Shown here: positions 1 to 6,709 of the stretch, in pieces
Numbering within the stretch: position 1 is the stretch's first letter
Layout: every line of letters begins with the position of its first letter
DNA from: Geobacter sp.
GTDB lineage: Bacteria > Desulfobacterota > Desulfuromonadia > Geobacterales > Geobacteraceae
Length of the DNA stretch: 7,669 nucleotides
Assembly (NCBI GenBank): GCA_003857395.1
Contig: RPRC01000269.1
Location: 1-7,669, forward strand
Reading direction: 5' to 3'
Position numbers and translations under genes: made by a program
Notes under the pieces: generated by a model
Database searches by the model: none
What the model saw: only the letters and a program-made list of their open reading frames with translations
What the model was told of the DNA's origin: nothing

Positions 1-1001
1 CTCCCGGACGTCTGCTCGATCACATCGGCCAGAAAAACCTTGATCTCTCACAGGTGGAGATCCTGGTCCTCGATGAAGCCGACCGGATGCTCGACATGGG
101 ATTCATCCGCGACATCCGCAGGATCATCGCACTGCTGCCGGCCAATGGCCGCAATGGTCGCCAAAATCTTTTGTTCTCGGCAACCTGCTCCGATGAGATT
201 CGTCAGCTCGCCAGCGGCCTGCTGCACGACCCGGTCCACATCGAAGTGGCACGCCGGAACGCCACTGTCGAAACGGTGTCACAGGTCGTCCACCCCGTTG
301 ACCGCACGCGCAAACGCGAATTGCTCTCTTCGCTGATCAGTTCACAGAACTGGCGCCAAGTGCTGGTCTTCACCCGAACGAAACATGGTGCCAACAAACT
401 TGCCGAACAGCTCGCTAATGACGGCATAGTATCGTCAGCCATTCACGGCAACAAGAGCCAGGGAGCACGTACCAAGGCCTTGGCGGATTTCAAGAACGGC
501 GAGGTGCGGGTACTGGTCGCAACCGACATCGCCGCACGCGGCCTGGACATCGACCAGCTGCCGCACGTGGTTAACTTCGAGCTGCCCAATGTGCCGGAAG
601 ACTACGTTCACCGCATCGGCCGAACCGGACGTGCCGGCAATGAAGGTGAAGCAATTTCCCTCGTCTGCATCGACGAACGTGACTTTCTCCGCGATATCGA
701 ACGCCTCATCAAGCGCGAGATCCCCAAGGTGGTGATTGACGGTTTTGCACCGGATGCAAAAATTGCGGCTGAACCGATTTTCAAGAAGCAGCAACAACGT
801 ACACCACGTACAGGCACTAGCACAAGGAATTCTAGACCGGCGGGAAAGACTGGTGTTCAAGCCGCGCAGAAACCAAAGACAACATACGGCAGCAATAAGC
901 CACGCAGCGGCAACGCACAACAACCTGCTGCCGATCAGCGCAGCCGTCCGCAGCAAAGCCGCCCGTCACAGCGCCCTGCGCAGCGACGTTCCGGAGTATA
1001 G
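1..1001 (+). CDS. rhlE: DEAD-box ATP-dependent RNA helicase, RhlE type (5' truncated by window edge)
   Basis: The reading frame is open from base 3 (bases 1-2 fit the end of a Thr codon) and stops with TAG at 999-1001, giving 332 residues of the C-terminal part. The visible helicase motifs come in the expected order: PGR of motif Ib at the very edge, DEAD (motif II, fragment residues 24-27), SAT (motif III, 59-61), [11 protein letters not shown] (motif V, 173-183) and [10 protein letters not shown] (motif VI, 203-212). The missing upstream part would hold the Q motif and Walker A. After about residue 261 the protein becomes a basic, low-complexity tail rich in Q, R, P, S and K, typical of RhlE-like helicases and probably an RNA-binding extension. 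Family members use ATP to unwind short RNA duplexes in the cytoplasm, in ribosome assembly and RNA decay. The internal ATG after the DEAD box is not a start. The family call is firm; RhlE over other DEAD-box subgroups rests on motif context and tail type. Confidence 0.93.
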   Translation, partial: PGRLLDHIGQKNLDLSQVEILVLDEADRMLDMGFIRDIRRIIALLPANGRNGRQNLLFSATCSDEIRQLASGLLHDPVHIEVARRNATVETVSQVVHPVDRTRKRELLSSLISSQNWRQVLVFTRTKHGANKLAEQLANDGIVSSAIHGNKSQGARTKALADFKNGEVRVLVATDIAARGLDIDQLPHVVNFELPNVPEDYVHRIGRTGRAGNEGEAISLVCIDERDFLRDIERLIKREIPKVVIDGFAPDAKIAAEPIFKKQQQRTPRTGTSTRNSRPAGKTGVQAAQKPKTTYGSNKPRSGNAQQPAADQRSRPQQSRPSQRPAQRRSGV

Positions 1002-1022
1002 TAGCATTCGTTAGGCAGAACA

Positions 1023-1063
1023 TGTCCGGGTTGAGAATCACTATTCAACCCGGACACTTTTTT
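1023..1063 (+). terminator. Intrinsic terminator of the helicase gene
   Basis: A perfect 12-bp inverted repeat (TGTCCGGGTTGA at 1023-1034 with its complement at 1045-1056) encloses a 10-base loop. One C and then six T residues (1058-1063) follow. It begins 21 bases after the helicase stop codon. The T-run is only on the plus-strand side, so it should end rightward transcription. Confidence 0.92.
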
Positions 1064-1064
1064 C

Positions 1065-1084
1065 ATATATTCGAGTATATTTTT
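1065..1084 (+). terminator. Possible weak second hairpin behind the terminator
   Basis: An AT-only stem, ATATA (1065-1069) with TATAT (1076-1080), extended by a T-G pair, closes a four-base TCGA loop and runs into five T residues (1080-1084). It lies directly behind the strong terminator and could be a back-up. An AT-only stem of 5-6 pairs is weak and could arise by chance in this AT-rich stretch. Confidence 0.3.
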
Positions 1085-1517
1085 GGATCAGCGGGCAGTT
1101 TCACCCTTCCCTGCTGACCCAGTTCTGCAGCCCCCCTCTCTTCAGTTCCATCTTCCTTGATCCTGTTTCAAACTTTTGCACTAAAATTTCTGCCCCACCA
1201 TCAGGACTAATGCACAAATCAGTTAAATAACCAAGGCCACCTCTGGGAGTCTGTAGGACTTCGGGGAAATCTGCTGCAAATCCATCTGGCTAGCCCATAT
1301 TCCGCCTTTTTTTTGATCAATAGAACAACTATTACCCAGCAAAATTGACAAAATCTGTCCTCGCTCAGTCGAATTTCCGCATCAACTTCGTAAGCCCGAC
1401 AGATTCCCAGCAGAAATACCCGACGCTATAGTTTTTTTCATATATAATAAAAAACGCATCCGATTTACCAATCAGAGATTATTAATTTTGTCAGATATCT
1501 ATTTTGATTCACGATTA
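1085..1517. other. Gene-free intergenic region
   Basis: About 430 bases without a supportable gene, more AT-rich than the flanking genes. On the minus strand two overlapping open frames in different phases, about 1425-1219 (68 codons) and 1289-1101 (62 codons), read like protein but have no usable upstream start codon. ATG-GGC-TAG precedes the second. They could be debris of one frameshifted gene, or chance. Runs of T lie at 1307-1314 and 1432-1438. A perfect TATAAT lies at 1443-1448, but no good -35 hexamer sits 16-18 bases upstream. No tRNA, CRISPR repeat or complete insertion sequence is visible. Confidence 0.5.
1443..1448 (+). promoter_or_regulatory. Candidate -10 box (TATAAT)
   Basis: A perfect TATAAT lies in an AT-rich tract about 205 bases upstream of the zinc-ribbon gene. 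The hexamer 17 bases upstream (CCGACG) does not resemble TTGACA and there is no TGn extension. A rival pair further down is TTGTCA (1488-1493) with GATTAT (1513-1518), but its spacing of 19 is long. Either could drive the small gene; neither is convincing. Confidence 0.25.
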
Positions 1518-1652
1518 TATGGGCGGGGCAGATCCTTCCGCTCGCACTCTACCCATAAAGTCCAAGGTTCACCGGTCAGGCGGGGCAACGAGGTTGGAAC
1601 TCTTCCCGGTTACCGCCCCCTACGATCCAAAGGCAACGAGGAGGCACAAATA
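1518..1652 (+). promoter_or_regulatory. Possible structured 5' leader of the zinc-ribbon gene
   Basis: This GC-rich block between AT-rich DNA and the ATG at 1653 has several pairing options. TATGGG (1518-1523) pairs with CCCATA (1552-1557). GGGCGG (1521-1526) pairs with CCGCCC (1613-1618), which is exclusive with the first. TCCAA (1561-1565) pairs with TTGGA (1594-1598), and GGAA (1596-1599) with TTCC (1603-1606). GGCAACGAGG occurs twice, at 1584-1593 and 1632-1641, the second copy overlapping the ribosome binding site. Mutually exclusive stems and a repeat running into the Shine-Dalgarno would suit a regulatory leader. I compared it from memory with known riboswitch classes (including c-di-GMP, guanidine, ZTP, fluoride, SAM and glycine) and it fits none. 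The same stretch is also open in frame with the gene from a TTG at 1488, so an N-terminal extension is the alternative, but that TTG has no good ribosome binding site. Confidence 0.3.
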
Positions 1653-1814
1653 ATGGCTGACGAATTGCTTAAAGGTACTGATGAAAAGGCTGATGATAGC
1701 AGCGGAACTTGCGCAAAGAAGACTCGGTTTCTCTATTGGTGCGAGGTGTGTGAGAGGACAGTCGAAGAAAAGCGCTGTCCCTCATGCGGGCTGAAGACGC
1801 GTAAAATCCGTTAA
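1653..1814 (+). CDS. Small zinc-ribbon-like protein of unknown function (53 aa)
   Basis: I do not recognise this gene. The start at ATG 1653 is chosen because a near-ideal GAGGAGG (1638-1644) lies 8 bases upstream and the protein then begins MADELL. The frame can be extended back to a TTG at 1488 (108 aa), but that start has no ribosome binding site. The first 19 residues are acidic and polar, likely flexible. The second half holds two CxxC knuckles, C30-x2-C33 and C42-x2-C45, eight residues apart, followed by a basic end (KTRKIR). This pattern is typical of a single structural zinc site in a zinc ribbon, and the basic tail would suit nucleic-acid or ribosome contact. That role is inference. 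There is no signal peptide or membrane segment, so it is expected in the cytosol. It stands alone, 142 bases before mutM. Confidence 0.7.
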   Translation: MADELLKGTDEKADDSSGTCAKKTRFLYWCEVCERTVEEKRCPSCGLKTRKIR

Positions 1815-1932
1815 AAAGACGGCGCCAAAATATCGCCCTACCCGACGCGTTGAACACCAATGCTGACGCGAAGCGTTTAACTTAAGATTCTTTCTTGCTA
1901 ACCAGTTGTCTGGAAGGTACTTTAGGCTCAAA

Positions 1933-1947
1933 TCATAATCATTACAG
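1933..1947 (+). promoter_or_regulatory. Fur-box-like palindrome before mutM
   Basis: The core ATAATCATTA (1935-1944) matches the centre of the classical Fur consensus. Over the 19-base consensus I count 13 matches, and 10 of 14 fixed positions in the 7-1-7 form. It touches the mutM ribosome binding site (AGAGGA, 1946-1951), so a bound repressor could block initiation. The match is partial and AT-rich sequence produces such sites by chance. No clear -35/-10 pair was found beside it. Confidence 0.3.
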
Positions 1948-1956
1948 AGGAAGAAT

Positions 1957-2772
1957 ATGCCGGAACTACCCGAAGTTGAAACAGCCCGCCGCGGCATCGA
2001 ACCATGGATACTGCAGCGGCAAATTACCCGGCTGGAGATCCGTGTGGCAAAGCTGCGGCAACCGATTCAGACCGATCTTGACCGGCAGCTGGTCGGTCAG
2101 ACAGTTTGTGCGGTTGAGCGGCGTGGTAAATATCTGCTGCTTCGCTTAACCAGCGGCAGCCTGATTCTTCACTTGGGTATGAGTGGGCATCTGCGTATTC
2201 TCCGAAAACCTGCTCCGGCCGGGCGCCACGACCACGTCGATATCTGCTTTTCCGACGGCATCTGCCTGCGGCTTAACGATGTCCGCCGGTTCAGCACCCT
2301 GGTGTGGACCAGCGAAGACCCGCTTTTTCACCCGTTACTCGCCGAACACGGTCCGGAACCTCTCTCCGGGGCAATGAGCGGCGACTATCTTTTCCGCTGT
2401 TCCCGCAATCGGCGCCTGGCAGTGAAATCCTTTATCATGGACCACCGGGTTGTGGTGGGAGTCGGCAACATCTACGCCAACGAAGCGCTGTTCCGCGCCG
2501 GCATTCTGCCGGTCCTGCCTGCCGGCGGCTTGTCCCTTGACCGATATCGCAGCCTGGCTGCTGCTATCCGCCAGGTACTGGAAGAAGCCATTGCCGCCGG
2601 TGGCACAACCCTGCGCGATTTCACCGATGAAAAAGGCCGACCCGGCTATTTCAGCCTGCAACTCAAGGTCTATGGCCGCGCCGGGAACCCCTGTGAGGTC
2701 TGCGGCGCAGCCATCGAGAGTTCACGCATCAGCCAACGCTCAAGCTTTTATTGTCGTCACTGTCAGCACTGA
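1957..2772 (+). CDS. mutM: Formamidopyrimidine-DNA glycosylase (MutM/Fpg)
   Basis: This is a bifunctional base-excision repair enzyme. It removes 8-oxoguanine and formamidopyrimidines opposite C and cuts the abasic site by beta,delta-elimination. The protein starts with the diagnostic PELPEVET: Pro2 is the Schiff-base nucleophile and Glu3 the acid/base residue. K58 (in RRGKYL) corresponds to the conserved DNA-contacting lysine of the N-terminal beta-sandwich. VGVGNIYANEALF marks the helix-two-turn-helix domain. The C-terminal zinc finger is complete, C246-x2-C249-x16-C266-x2-C269, with R261 as the finger arginine. Its 271 residues are close to the 269 of E. coli MutM. The start codon has AGAGGA at 1946-1951 in good position. 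All catalytic residues are intact, so the enzyme should be active. Fpg rather than Nei is supported by the PELPEVET start. Confidence 0.97.
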   Translation: MPELPEVETARRGIEPWILQRQITRLEIRVAKLRQPIQTDLDRQLVGQTVCAVERRGKYLLLRLTSGSLILHLGMSGHLRILRKPAPAGRHDHVDICFSDGICLRLNDVRRFSTLVWTSEDPLFHPLLAEHGPEPLSGAMSGDYLFRCSRNRRLAVKSFIMDHRVVVGVGNIYANEALFRAGILPVLPAGGLSLDRYRSLAAAIRQVLEEAIAAGGTTLRDFTDEKGRPGYFSLQLKVYGRAGNPCEVCGAAIESSRISQRSSFYCRHCQH

Positions 2773-2804
2773 ACAGCTTTACAATTCATACAGGAGATTG
2801 TTTG

Positions 2805-3974
2805 ATGGCGAGAAATACTGCTCTAAAAACTTTAAGCTACTTCCTTGTAGTTCTGACGCTGGTAGTAGGGGCGGCAGCAGTCTCCTCCCGAATCCAGGGA
2901 GCAAAACCGGAAAAACTGCCCATGCTCCGAACTATGATTATGGCAAAAGAGATGACGGTTGCCCAGTTCGGACAGGCCAACAAATTGCCACCAGCCCTTT
3001 TACAAGAAATATTCACCCTTGCCTCCCCTGCCGACCTTGAAAAACAGATAGGTGAATATGGCTCCCCGGAACAGGTTTCTTCGCTGGTCACCAGAAAACT
3101 GGCTCTTGCCGCAGAGCATGCCAGTAAAAACTGGTTCAAGATTCCGCTAAAATTTGCTCTCTGGTTTATTTTCATGTCAGCCGTTTTTATCTCTTTAAGG
3201 AAACGAAAGCTCACCTCAACCCGCAGGACTTGGCTGCTTTGTATAGCAGTTACCTTTTTCGGCATACTATTGGGGTCGGATCCCAGTCCCATGGGTACAG
3301 TAAAGGATGCAATTCATCTCTACGGCACCGCACAGGTAATCTTTCCGCCGCGCATGATCGCCCTGTCGATCTTCCTCGCAATCGTGCTGCTGGCCAATAA
3401 ATATATCTGCGCCTGGGGCTGTCAGGCCGGGACACTGCAGGAACTGATCTTCCGCATCAATTACACTGGAAACGGGAAACCGGGCATTGGCCGGCAGTTC
3501 AAACTACCCTTTGCCGTGACAAACACCTTTCGGGTGCTGTTTTTGGGTCTATTCGTCCTCGTCATCTTTGCCTGGGGGACTGATATCATCGCCCCTATTG
3601 ACCCGTTTAAAATCTATACGCCAGCATCTCTCGGTCTCACCGGTGGCATTTTTACCGGCCTGCTGTTGCTGCTCAGCCTGTTCCTCTACCGGCCGTGGTG
3701 CCACCTTTTCTGCCCCTTTGGCCTGGTCGGCTGGCTTCTGGAGAAATTCAGTCGCGTAAAAATAAATGTTCAGTATGAAACCTGCATTGCCTGTCAGAAG
3801 TGTGCGGAAGCATGTCCGTCAACGGTGATGGCAGCAATTTTACGACGTGACAAGAAAACCATACCGGATTGCTTTTCCTGCTATACGTGCAGGGATATCT
3901 GCCCGACCGGATCTGTTTGCTTTTCGACACGGAAACGGTCATTACCACCCAAAGATCATTTTACGGAAAATTAA
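2805..3974 (+). CDS. NapH-like membrane polyferredoxin (two 4Fe-4S clusters, CxxxC motifs)
   Basis: A 389-residue membrane iron-sulfur protein. The start at 2805 is chosen for AGGAG (2792-2796) 8 bases upstream; an earlier in-frame ATG (2751) would overlap mutM and lacks a site. About six membrane segments are visible, near residues 10-28, 114-130, 142-157, 183-200, 242-258 and 279-296. Two motifs typical of the NapH/NosR/CcoG family lie at membrane borders: C202-AWG-C206 and C299-HLF-C303-P. The C-terminal part binds two 4Fe-4S clusters through complete CxxCxxCxxxCP sets, C327/C330/C333/C337 and C356/C359/C362/C366. A soluble helical region (about 48-108) between the first two membrane segments resembles a short domain I associate with redox membrane proteins of Desulfuromonadales. 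The family passes electrons between the quinone pool and soluble or periplasmic redox partners. There is no FMN-binding domain, so it is not NosR, and no nap, nos or cco genes are adjacent. The substrate is unknown. It lies 32 bases after mutM and may share its transcript. Confidence 0.85.
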   Translation: MARNTALKTLSYFLVVLTLVVGAAAVSSRIQGAKPEKLPMLRTMIMAKEMTVAQFGQANKLPPALLQEIFTLASPADLEKQIGEYGSPEQVSSLVTRKLALAAEHASKNWFKIPLKFALWFIFMSAVFISLRKRKLTSTRRTWLLCIAVTFFGILLGSDPSPMGTVKDAIHLYGTAQVIFPPRMIALSIFLAIVLLANKYICAWGCQAGTLQELIFRINYTGNGKPGIGRQFKLPFAVTNTFRVLFLGLFVLVIFAWGTDIIAPIDPFKIYTPASLGLTGGIFTGLLLLLSLFLYRPWCHLFCPFGLVGWLLEKFSRVKINVQYETCIACQKCAEACPSTVMAAILRRDKKTIPDCFSCYTCRDICPTGSVCFSTRKRSLPPKDHFTEN

Positions 3975-4117
3975 ACGAAAACCTTGTCCGGCAAAGTATC
4001 AAAAGGCGTCATAACTGACCAGGAATGCAGCTTTCAGCACTTTTTTATACCATTTCCCGTTATTTCCTGCTATTTTTCGCGCAGCAATGAAAACAGATTC
4101 TTTATAGGAGTTATATC
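3975..4117 (+). promoter_or_regulatory. Intergenic region likely to carry the lemA promoter
   Basis: This is 143 bases between the polyferredoxin stop and the lemA ATG. I see no hairpin followed by a T-run, so no clear terminator. It is AT-rich near the middle (ACTTTTTTATACC around 4038-4050), which could hold a -10 element, but no matching -35 stands out. A strong AGGAG (4106-4110) sits 7 bases before the lemA ATG. Confidence 0.3.
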
Positions 4118-4717
4118 ATGAGCCTCGCCCTTGTATTTCTGCTTGTACTGATCGTTGGATTTGTTGGTGCCGCACTGTATGTGATTGCCGCATACAATCG
4201 CCTGGTGACACTGCGCAACCACTTTAAAAACGCCTTTGCCCAGATCGACGTCCAGCTCAAACGCCGTTACGATCTGATTCCCAACCTGGTGGAAACAGCC
4301 AGGGCATACATTAAACACGAGCGTGAGACTCTGGAAGCGGTCACAGCGGCCAGAAACCAGGCTGCCGGAGCCGTAAAACAAGCCTCGGCTGATCCGGGCA
4401 ATGCACAGGCAATGGCACTGCTTTCCGGGGCAGAGACCGCCTTAACCGGGGCCTTGGGTCGCCTTTTTGCCGTGGTTGAGGCATACCCTGACCTGAAAGC
4501 CAACCAGAACATGATGCAACTGAGCGAAGAGCTTACTTCCACCGAAAATCGCGTTGCCTTTGCACGCCAAGCCTTCAACGATGCAGTCATGACCTACAAT
4601 ACCGCCTGCGAAGTTTTTCCTGCCACCCTGATTGCCGGCACGTTCCGATTCACCGCTGCCAGCCTGCTTGAAGCGGAAACCTCAGAACGAACCGCTCCGC
4701 ATGTAACCTTCAACTGA
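4118..4717 (+). CDS. lemA: LemA family membrane protein
   Basis: A 199-residue protein with one N-terminal membrane anchor (about residues 3-25) followed by a long helical domain. The signatures of the LemA family are present: YNRLVTLRNHFKNAFAQID (26-44), then LKRRYDLIPNLVETARAYIKHE (47-68) and a C-terminal segment with ENRVAFARQAFND (143-155), YN (160-161) and FPATLIA (167-173). LemA proteins form a helical bundle outside the membrane. Their biochemical role is poorly known, but they often lie beside membrane proteases or TPM-domain proteins, suggesting a part in envelope protein quality control. Length is normal for the family. The gene starts after AGGAG at 4106-4110. It is followed after only 10 bases by the M48 protease gene, so the two are surely co-transcribed and probably translationally coupled. 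Confidence 0.95.
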   Translation: MSLALVFLLVLIVGFVGAALYVIAAYNRLVTLRNHFKNAFAQIDVQLKRRYDLIPNLVETARAYIKHERETLEAVTAARNQAAGAVKQASADPGNAQAMALLSGAETALTGALGRLFAVVEAYPDLKANQNMMQLSEELTSTENRVAFARQAFNDAVMTYNTACEVFPATLIAGTFRFTAASLLEAETSERTAPHVTFN

Positions 4718-4727
4718 GAGCCGGACA

Positions 4728-6659
4728 ATGAGAGATTTTTTCGCCCGACAGGAAGATGCTCGCCGTCGGACCGGCCGCCTGATTATTCTCTTTACCTTTG
4801 CCGTGATTGGCGTTGCCCTGGCAGTTTACCTTGTTGCAGTAGTAACCTGGATGCTGTCATTGAAACATCTAGCCGCTGGTTTCAGTCTCTGGAATCCACT
4901 ACTTTTCCTCTGGACCACAGGGGGGACACTCCTTTTTGTCGCTCTCGGATCTTTCTGGAAAATCCAGGAACTGAGCGCGGGAGGCTCCCATGTCGCCACC
5001 ATCCTGGGAGGCAGACCGGTTCCGCTCGACCCGCAGGACCCGCGGGAAAGGCAGCTGCGTAATGTGGTAGAGGAAATGTCAATTGCCTCGGGAATTCCTG
5101 TGCCGAACCTCTACCTGCTGGAACGCGAGCGCGGCATCAATGCCTTTGCAGCCGGTTACAGCCTGAACGACGCAGCGATCTGTGTGACCAATGGCGCGCT
5201 CAAATTGCTGAATAGGGATGAAATGCAAGGGGTTGTGGCCCACGAAATCGGCCACATCATAAACGGTGATATGCGCCTGAACCTGAACCTGGCGGGCTGG
5301 CTGAACGGTATCCTCATGGTAAGTCAGATCGGGGAAATGGGTCTCCGGGGGGTGCGCCGAACAAGAGGAAAAGGCACTGCGCCAATCGCGCTGGTCTCAA
5401 TCGCCCTTTACGGGATTGGCTATATCGGCTACTTCTTTGGCCGCCTGATAAAATCTGCTGTATCAAGGCAGCGCGAGTATCTTGGCGACGCCTCGGCCGC
5501 CCAGTTTACCCGCCATCCCGAAGGGCTTGCCGGAGCATTGAAAAAAATCGGCGGGCTGGCGAGCGGATCACGGATCGACCACCCCAGGGCCGATGAGATG
5601 AGTCACCTGTTTTTCAGCAACGCTCTTTCGGAGTCCTGGCTCCATGCCCTCGACACCCACCCGCCCCTGATTGAGCGAATTCGTCGCCTGGATGCCGGAT
5701 TCAATGGAAAGTTTCCCGAGGTTACGCCGCTCCCGGCACCGCCGCCCCTTGAAGCGTACCTCTCGCCGCAATCACCCAAGACCGTTCCCGAGCCGGTCGC
5801 AGCCCTTTCCGGTGCAGCGGTGGCCGCATTGCTCAGTCGAGCCGGCGATCCAATGCAGGAGCATCTCGACCGTGCCAGACAGATCATAAATGAACTTCCC
5901 GAACCGCTGCTTTCGACAATACGGGACCCTTTTGGTGCCTGTGTCGCAGTCTATGGTCTACTGATTGACGGGAGTCCGGCGATCAGGGCCAGGCAGGAAG
6001 AGATTCTGGCTGAGCACGGAAACCAGGCTCTTGTGGCTGAAGTTCGTAAACTCTCACCAATCCTCAACTCTTTGCCCCCGGCGGTTCGCCTTCCTTTGCT
6101 GGAACTGACGCTTCCATCCTTACGCGCCTTGAGCCGGGACCAGTTCCTGGTCCTGAAAGAAACCGTTGCGAAATTAAGCGCTGCAGATAACAGGACCAGC
6201 CTGTTCGAATTTACCCTGCGCTATCTACTCATGAGACACCTGGAACCCTGCTTCTCGCCGCACACCAACCGACCGGCCCAGATTTACGGTCTGCGCGGGG
6301 TGCAGCAGGAATGCTCCTGTGTACTCAGCTCTGTGGCACGAGTCGGAAATATGGATGAATCTCTGGCTCAGCAGGCCTTTGATCGTGGATTGATTGTACT
6401 GCAAGAGGCAAAAACCGTATTCACCTTCCTACCGCCAGCAGAATGTGGCGTAGCATGCCTGGAACGGTCATTCACCGTCCTCGAAAACACCAGCCCCCTG
6501 ATAAAACGTCGACTGCTGGGCGCCTGCCTCGAATGTCTGAGGCACGACGGCAAGGTGACGGTGGCGGAACTCGAACTGTTTCGGGCAATTGCCGATGCTA
6601 TAGGCTGCCCGCTTCCTCCTTGGCTCGATATCTCGCAAAAGCAAACTGTTGTTGAATAA
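4728..6659 (+). CDS. M48 (HtpX/Ste24-like) membrane zinc metalloprotease with long C-terminal extension
   Basis: A 643-residue protease, more than twice the size of E. coli HtpX (about 290). Two membrane helices (about 17-43 and 55-77) precede the catalytic domain. The zinc site is complete: HEIGH at 172-176 supplies H172, H176 and catalytic E173, and E250 in SRQREYLGDASA is the likely third ligand. A hydrophobic segment (about 219-240) lies between them, as in HtpX. The family motif DTHPPLIERI (309-318) ends the domain. Residues 330-352 form a Pro-rich linker, and about 353-643 is a helical, soluble region without membrane helices. Its end (about 594-632, with HDGKV, a following acidic helix and GCPLPP) resembles TerB-like tails; this part has nine cysteines but no tidy metal-binding pattern. 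It probably cleaves damaged membrane proteins on the cytosolic side. A weak GAGAG (4716-4720) overlaps the lemA stop, so coupled translation is likely. The family is certain; the substrate and the role of the tail are unknown. Confidence 0.93.
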   Translation: MRDFFARQEDARRRTGRLIILFTFAVIGVALAVYLVAVVTWMLSLKHLAAGFSLWNPLLFLWTTGGTLLFVALGSFWKIQELSAGGSHVATILGGRPVPLDPQDPRERQLRNVVEEMSIASGIPVPNLYLLERERGINAFAAGYSLNDAAICVTNGALKLLNRDEMQGVVAHEIGHIINGDMRLNLNLAGWLNGILMVSQIGEMGLRGVRRTRGKGTAPIALVSIALYGIGYIGYFFGRLIKSAVSRQREYLGDASAAQFTRHPEGLAGALKKIGGLASGSRIDHPRADEMSHLFFSNALSESWLHALDTHPPLIERIRRLDAGFNGKFPEVTPLPAPPPLEAYLSPQSPKTVPEPVAALSGAAVAALLSRAGDPMQEHLDRARQIINELPEPLLSTIRDPFGACVAVYGLLIDGSPAIRARQEEILAEHGNQALVAEVRKLSPILNSLPPAVRLPLLELTLPSLRALSRDQFLVLKETVAKLSAADNRTSLFEFTLRYLLMRHLEPCFSPHTNRPAQIYGLRGVQQECSCVLSSVARVGNMDESLAQQAFDRGLIVLQEAKTVFTFLPPAECGVACLERSFTVLENTSPLIKRRLLGACLECLRHDGKVTVAELELFRAIADAIGCPLPPWLDISQKQTVVE

Positions 6660-6709
6660 ATAGATACTTTCTTATATTCTTTCAGCATTTCACGACAATA
6701 TGATCAGTG
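6660..6709. other. Short gap between convergent genes, no terminator seen
   Basis: Fifty AT-rich bases separate the two stop codons. The only inverted repeat I see (GACA with TGTC, about 6693-6711) has a 4-bp stem and no T-run, so neither gene has a visible intrinsic terminator here. Termination may be factor-dependent, or the transcripts may overlap. Confidence 0.5.

Noticed and set aside
435..956. Long minus-strand open frame within the helicase
   Set aside because: It is a shadow of the strongly coding plus-strand frame, with no homology or ribosome binding site that I can see.
1318..1333. AATAG-loop-CTATT hairpin in the intergenic region
   Set aside because: It is a five-pair AT-rich stem with no T-run and no gene end nearby, within chance expectation.
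1595..1620. c-di-GMP (GEMM) riboswitch suggested by CGGTTACC
   Set aside because: The essential GCAAAGC element and the 5' arm of the GEMM fold are absent.
1584..1641. Guanidine-II (mini-ykkC) riboswitch suggested by two ACGA sequences
   Set aside because: The bases flanking ACGA do not pair into the short hairpins that class requires.
1488..1652. N-terminal extension of the zinc-ribbon protein from TTG at 1488
   Set aside because: The TTG has no ribosome binding site, while ATG 1653 has GAGGAGG at ideal spacing. The extension is Arg- and Gly-rich with no recognisable domain. It remains possible and is noted as the alternative to a structured leader.
2335..2661. Minus-strand open frame inside mutM
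   Set aside because: It is antisense to a complete, motif-verified mutM and has no independent support.
2751..2804. Longer start for the polyferredoxin inside mutM
   Set aside because: It would overlap the mutM end, lacks a Shine-Dalgarno and adds polar residues before a good signal-anchor-like N-terminus. AGGAG before 2805 decides the start.
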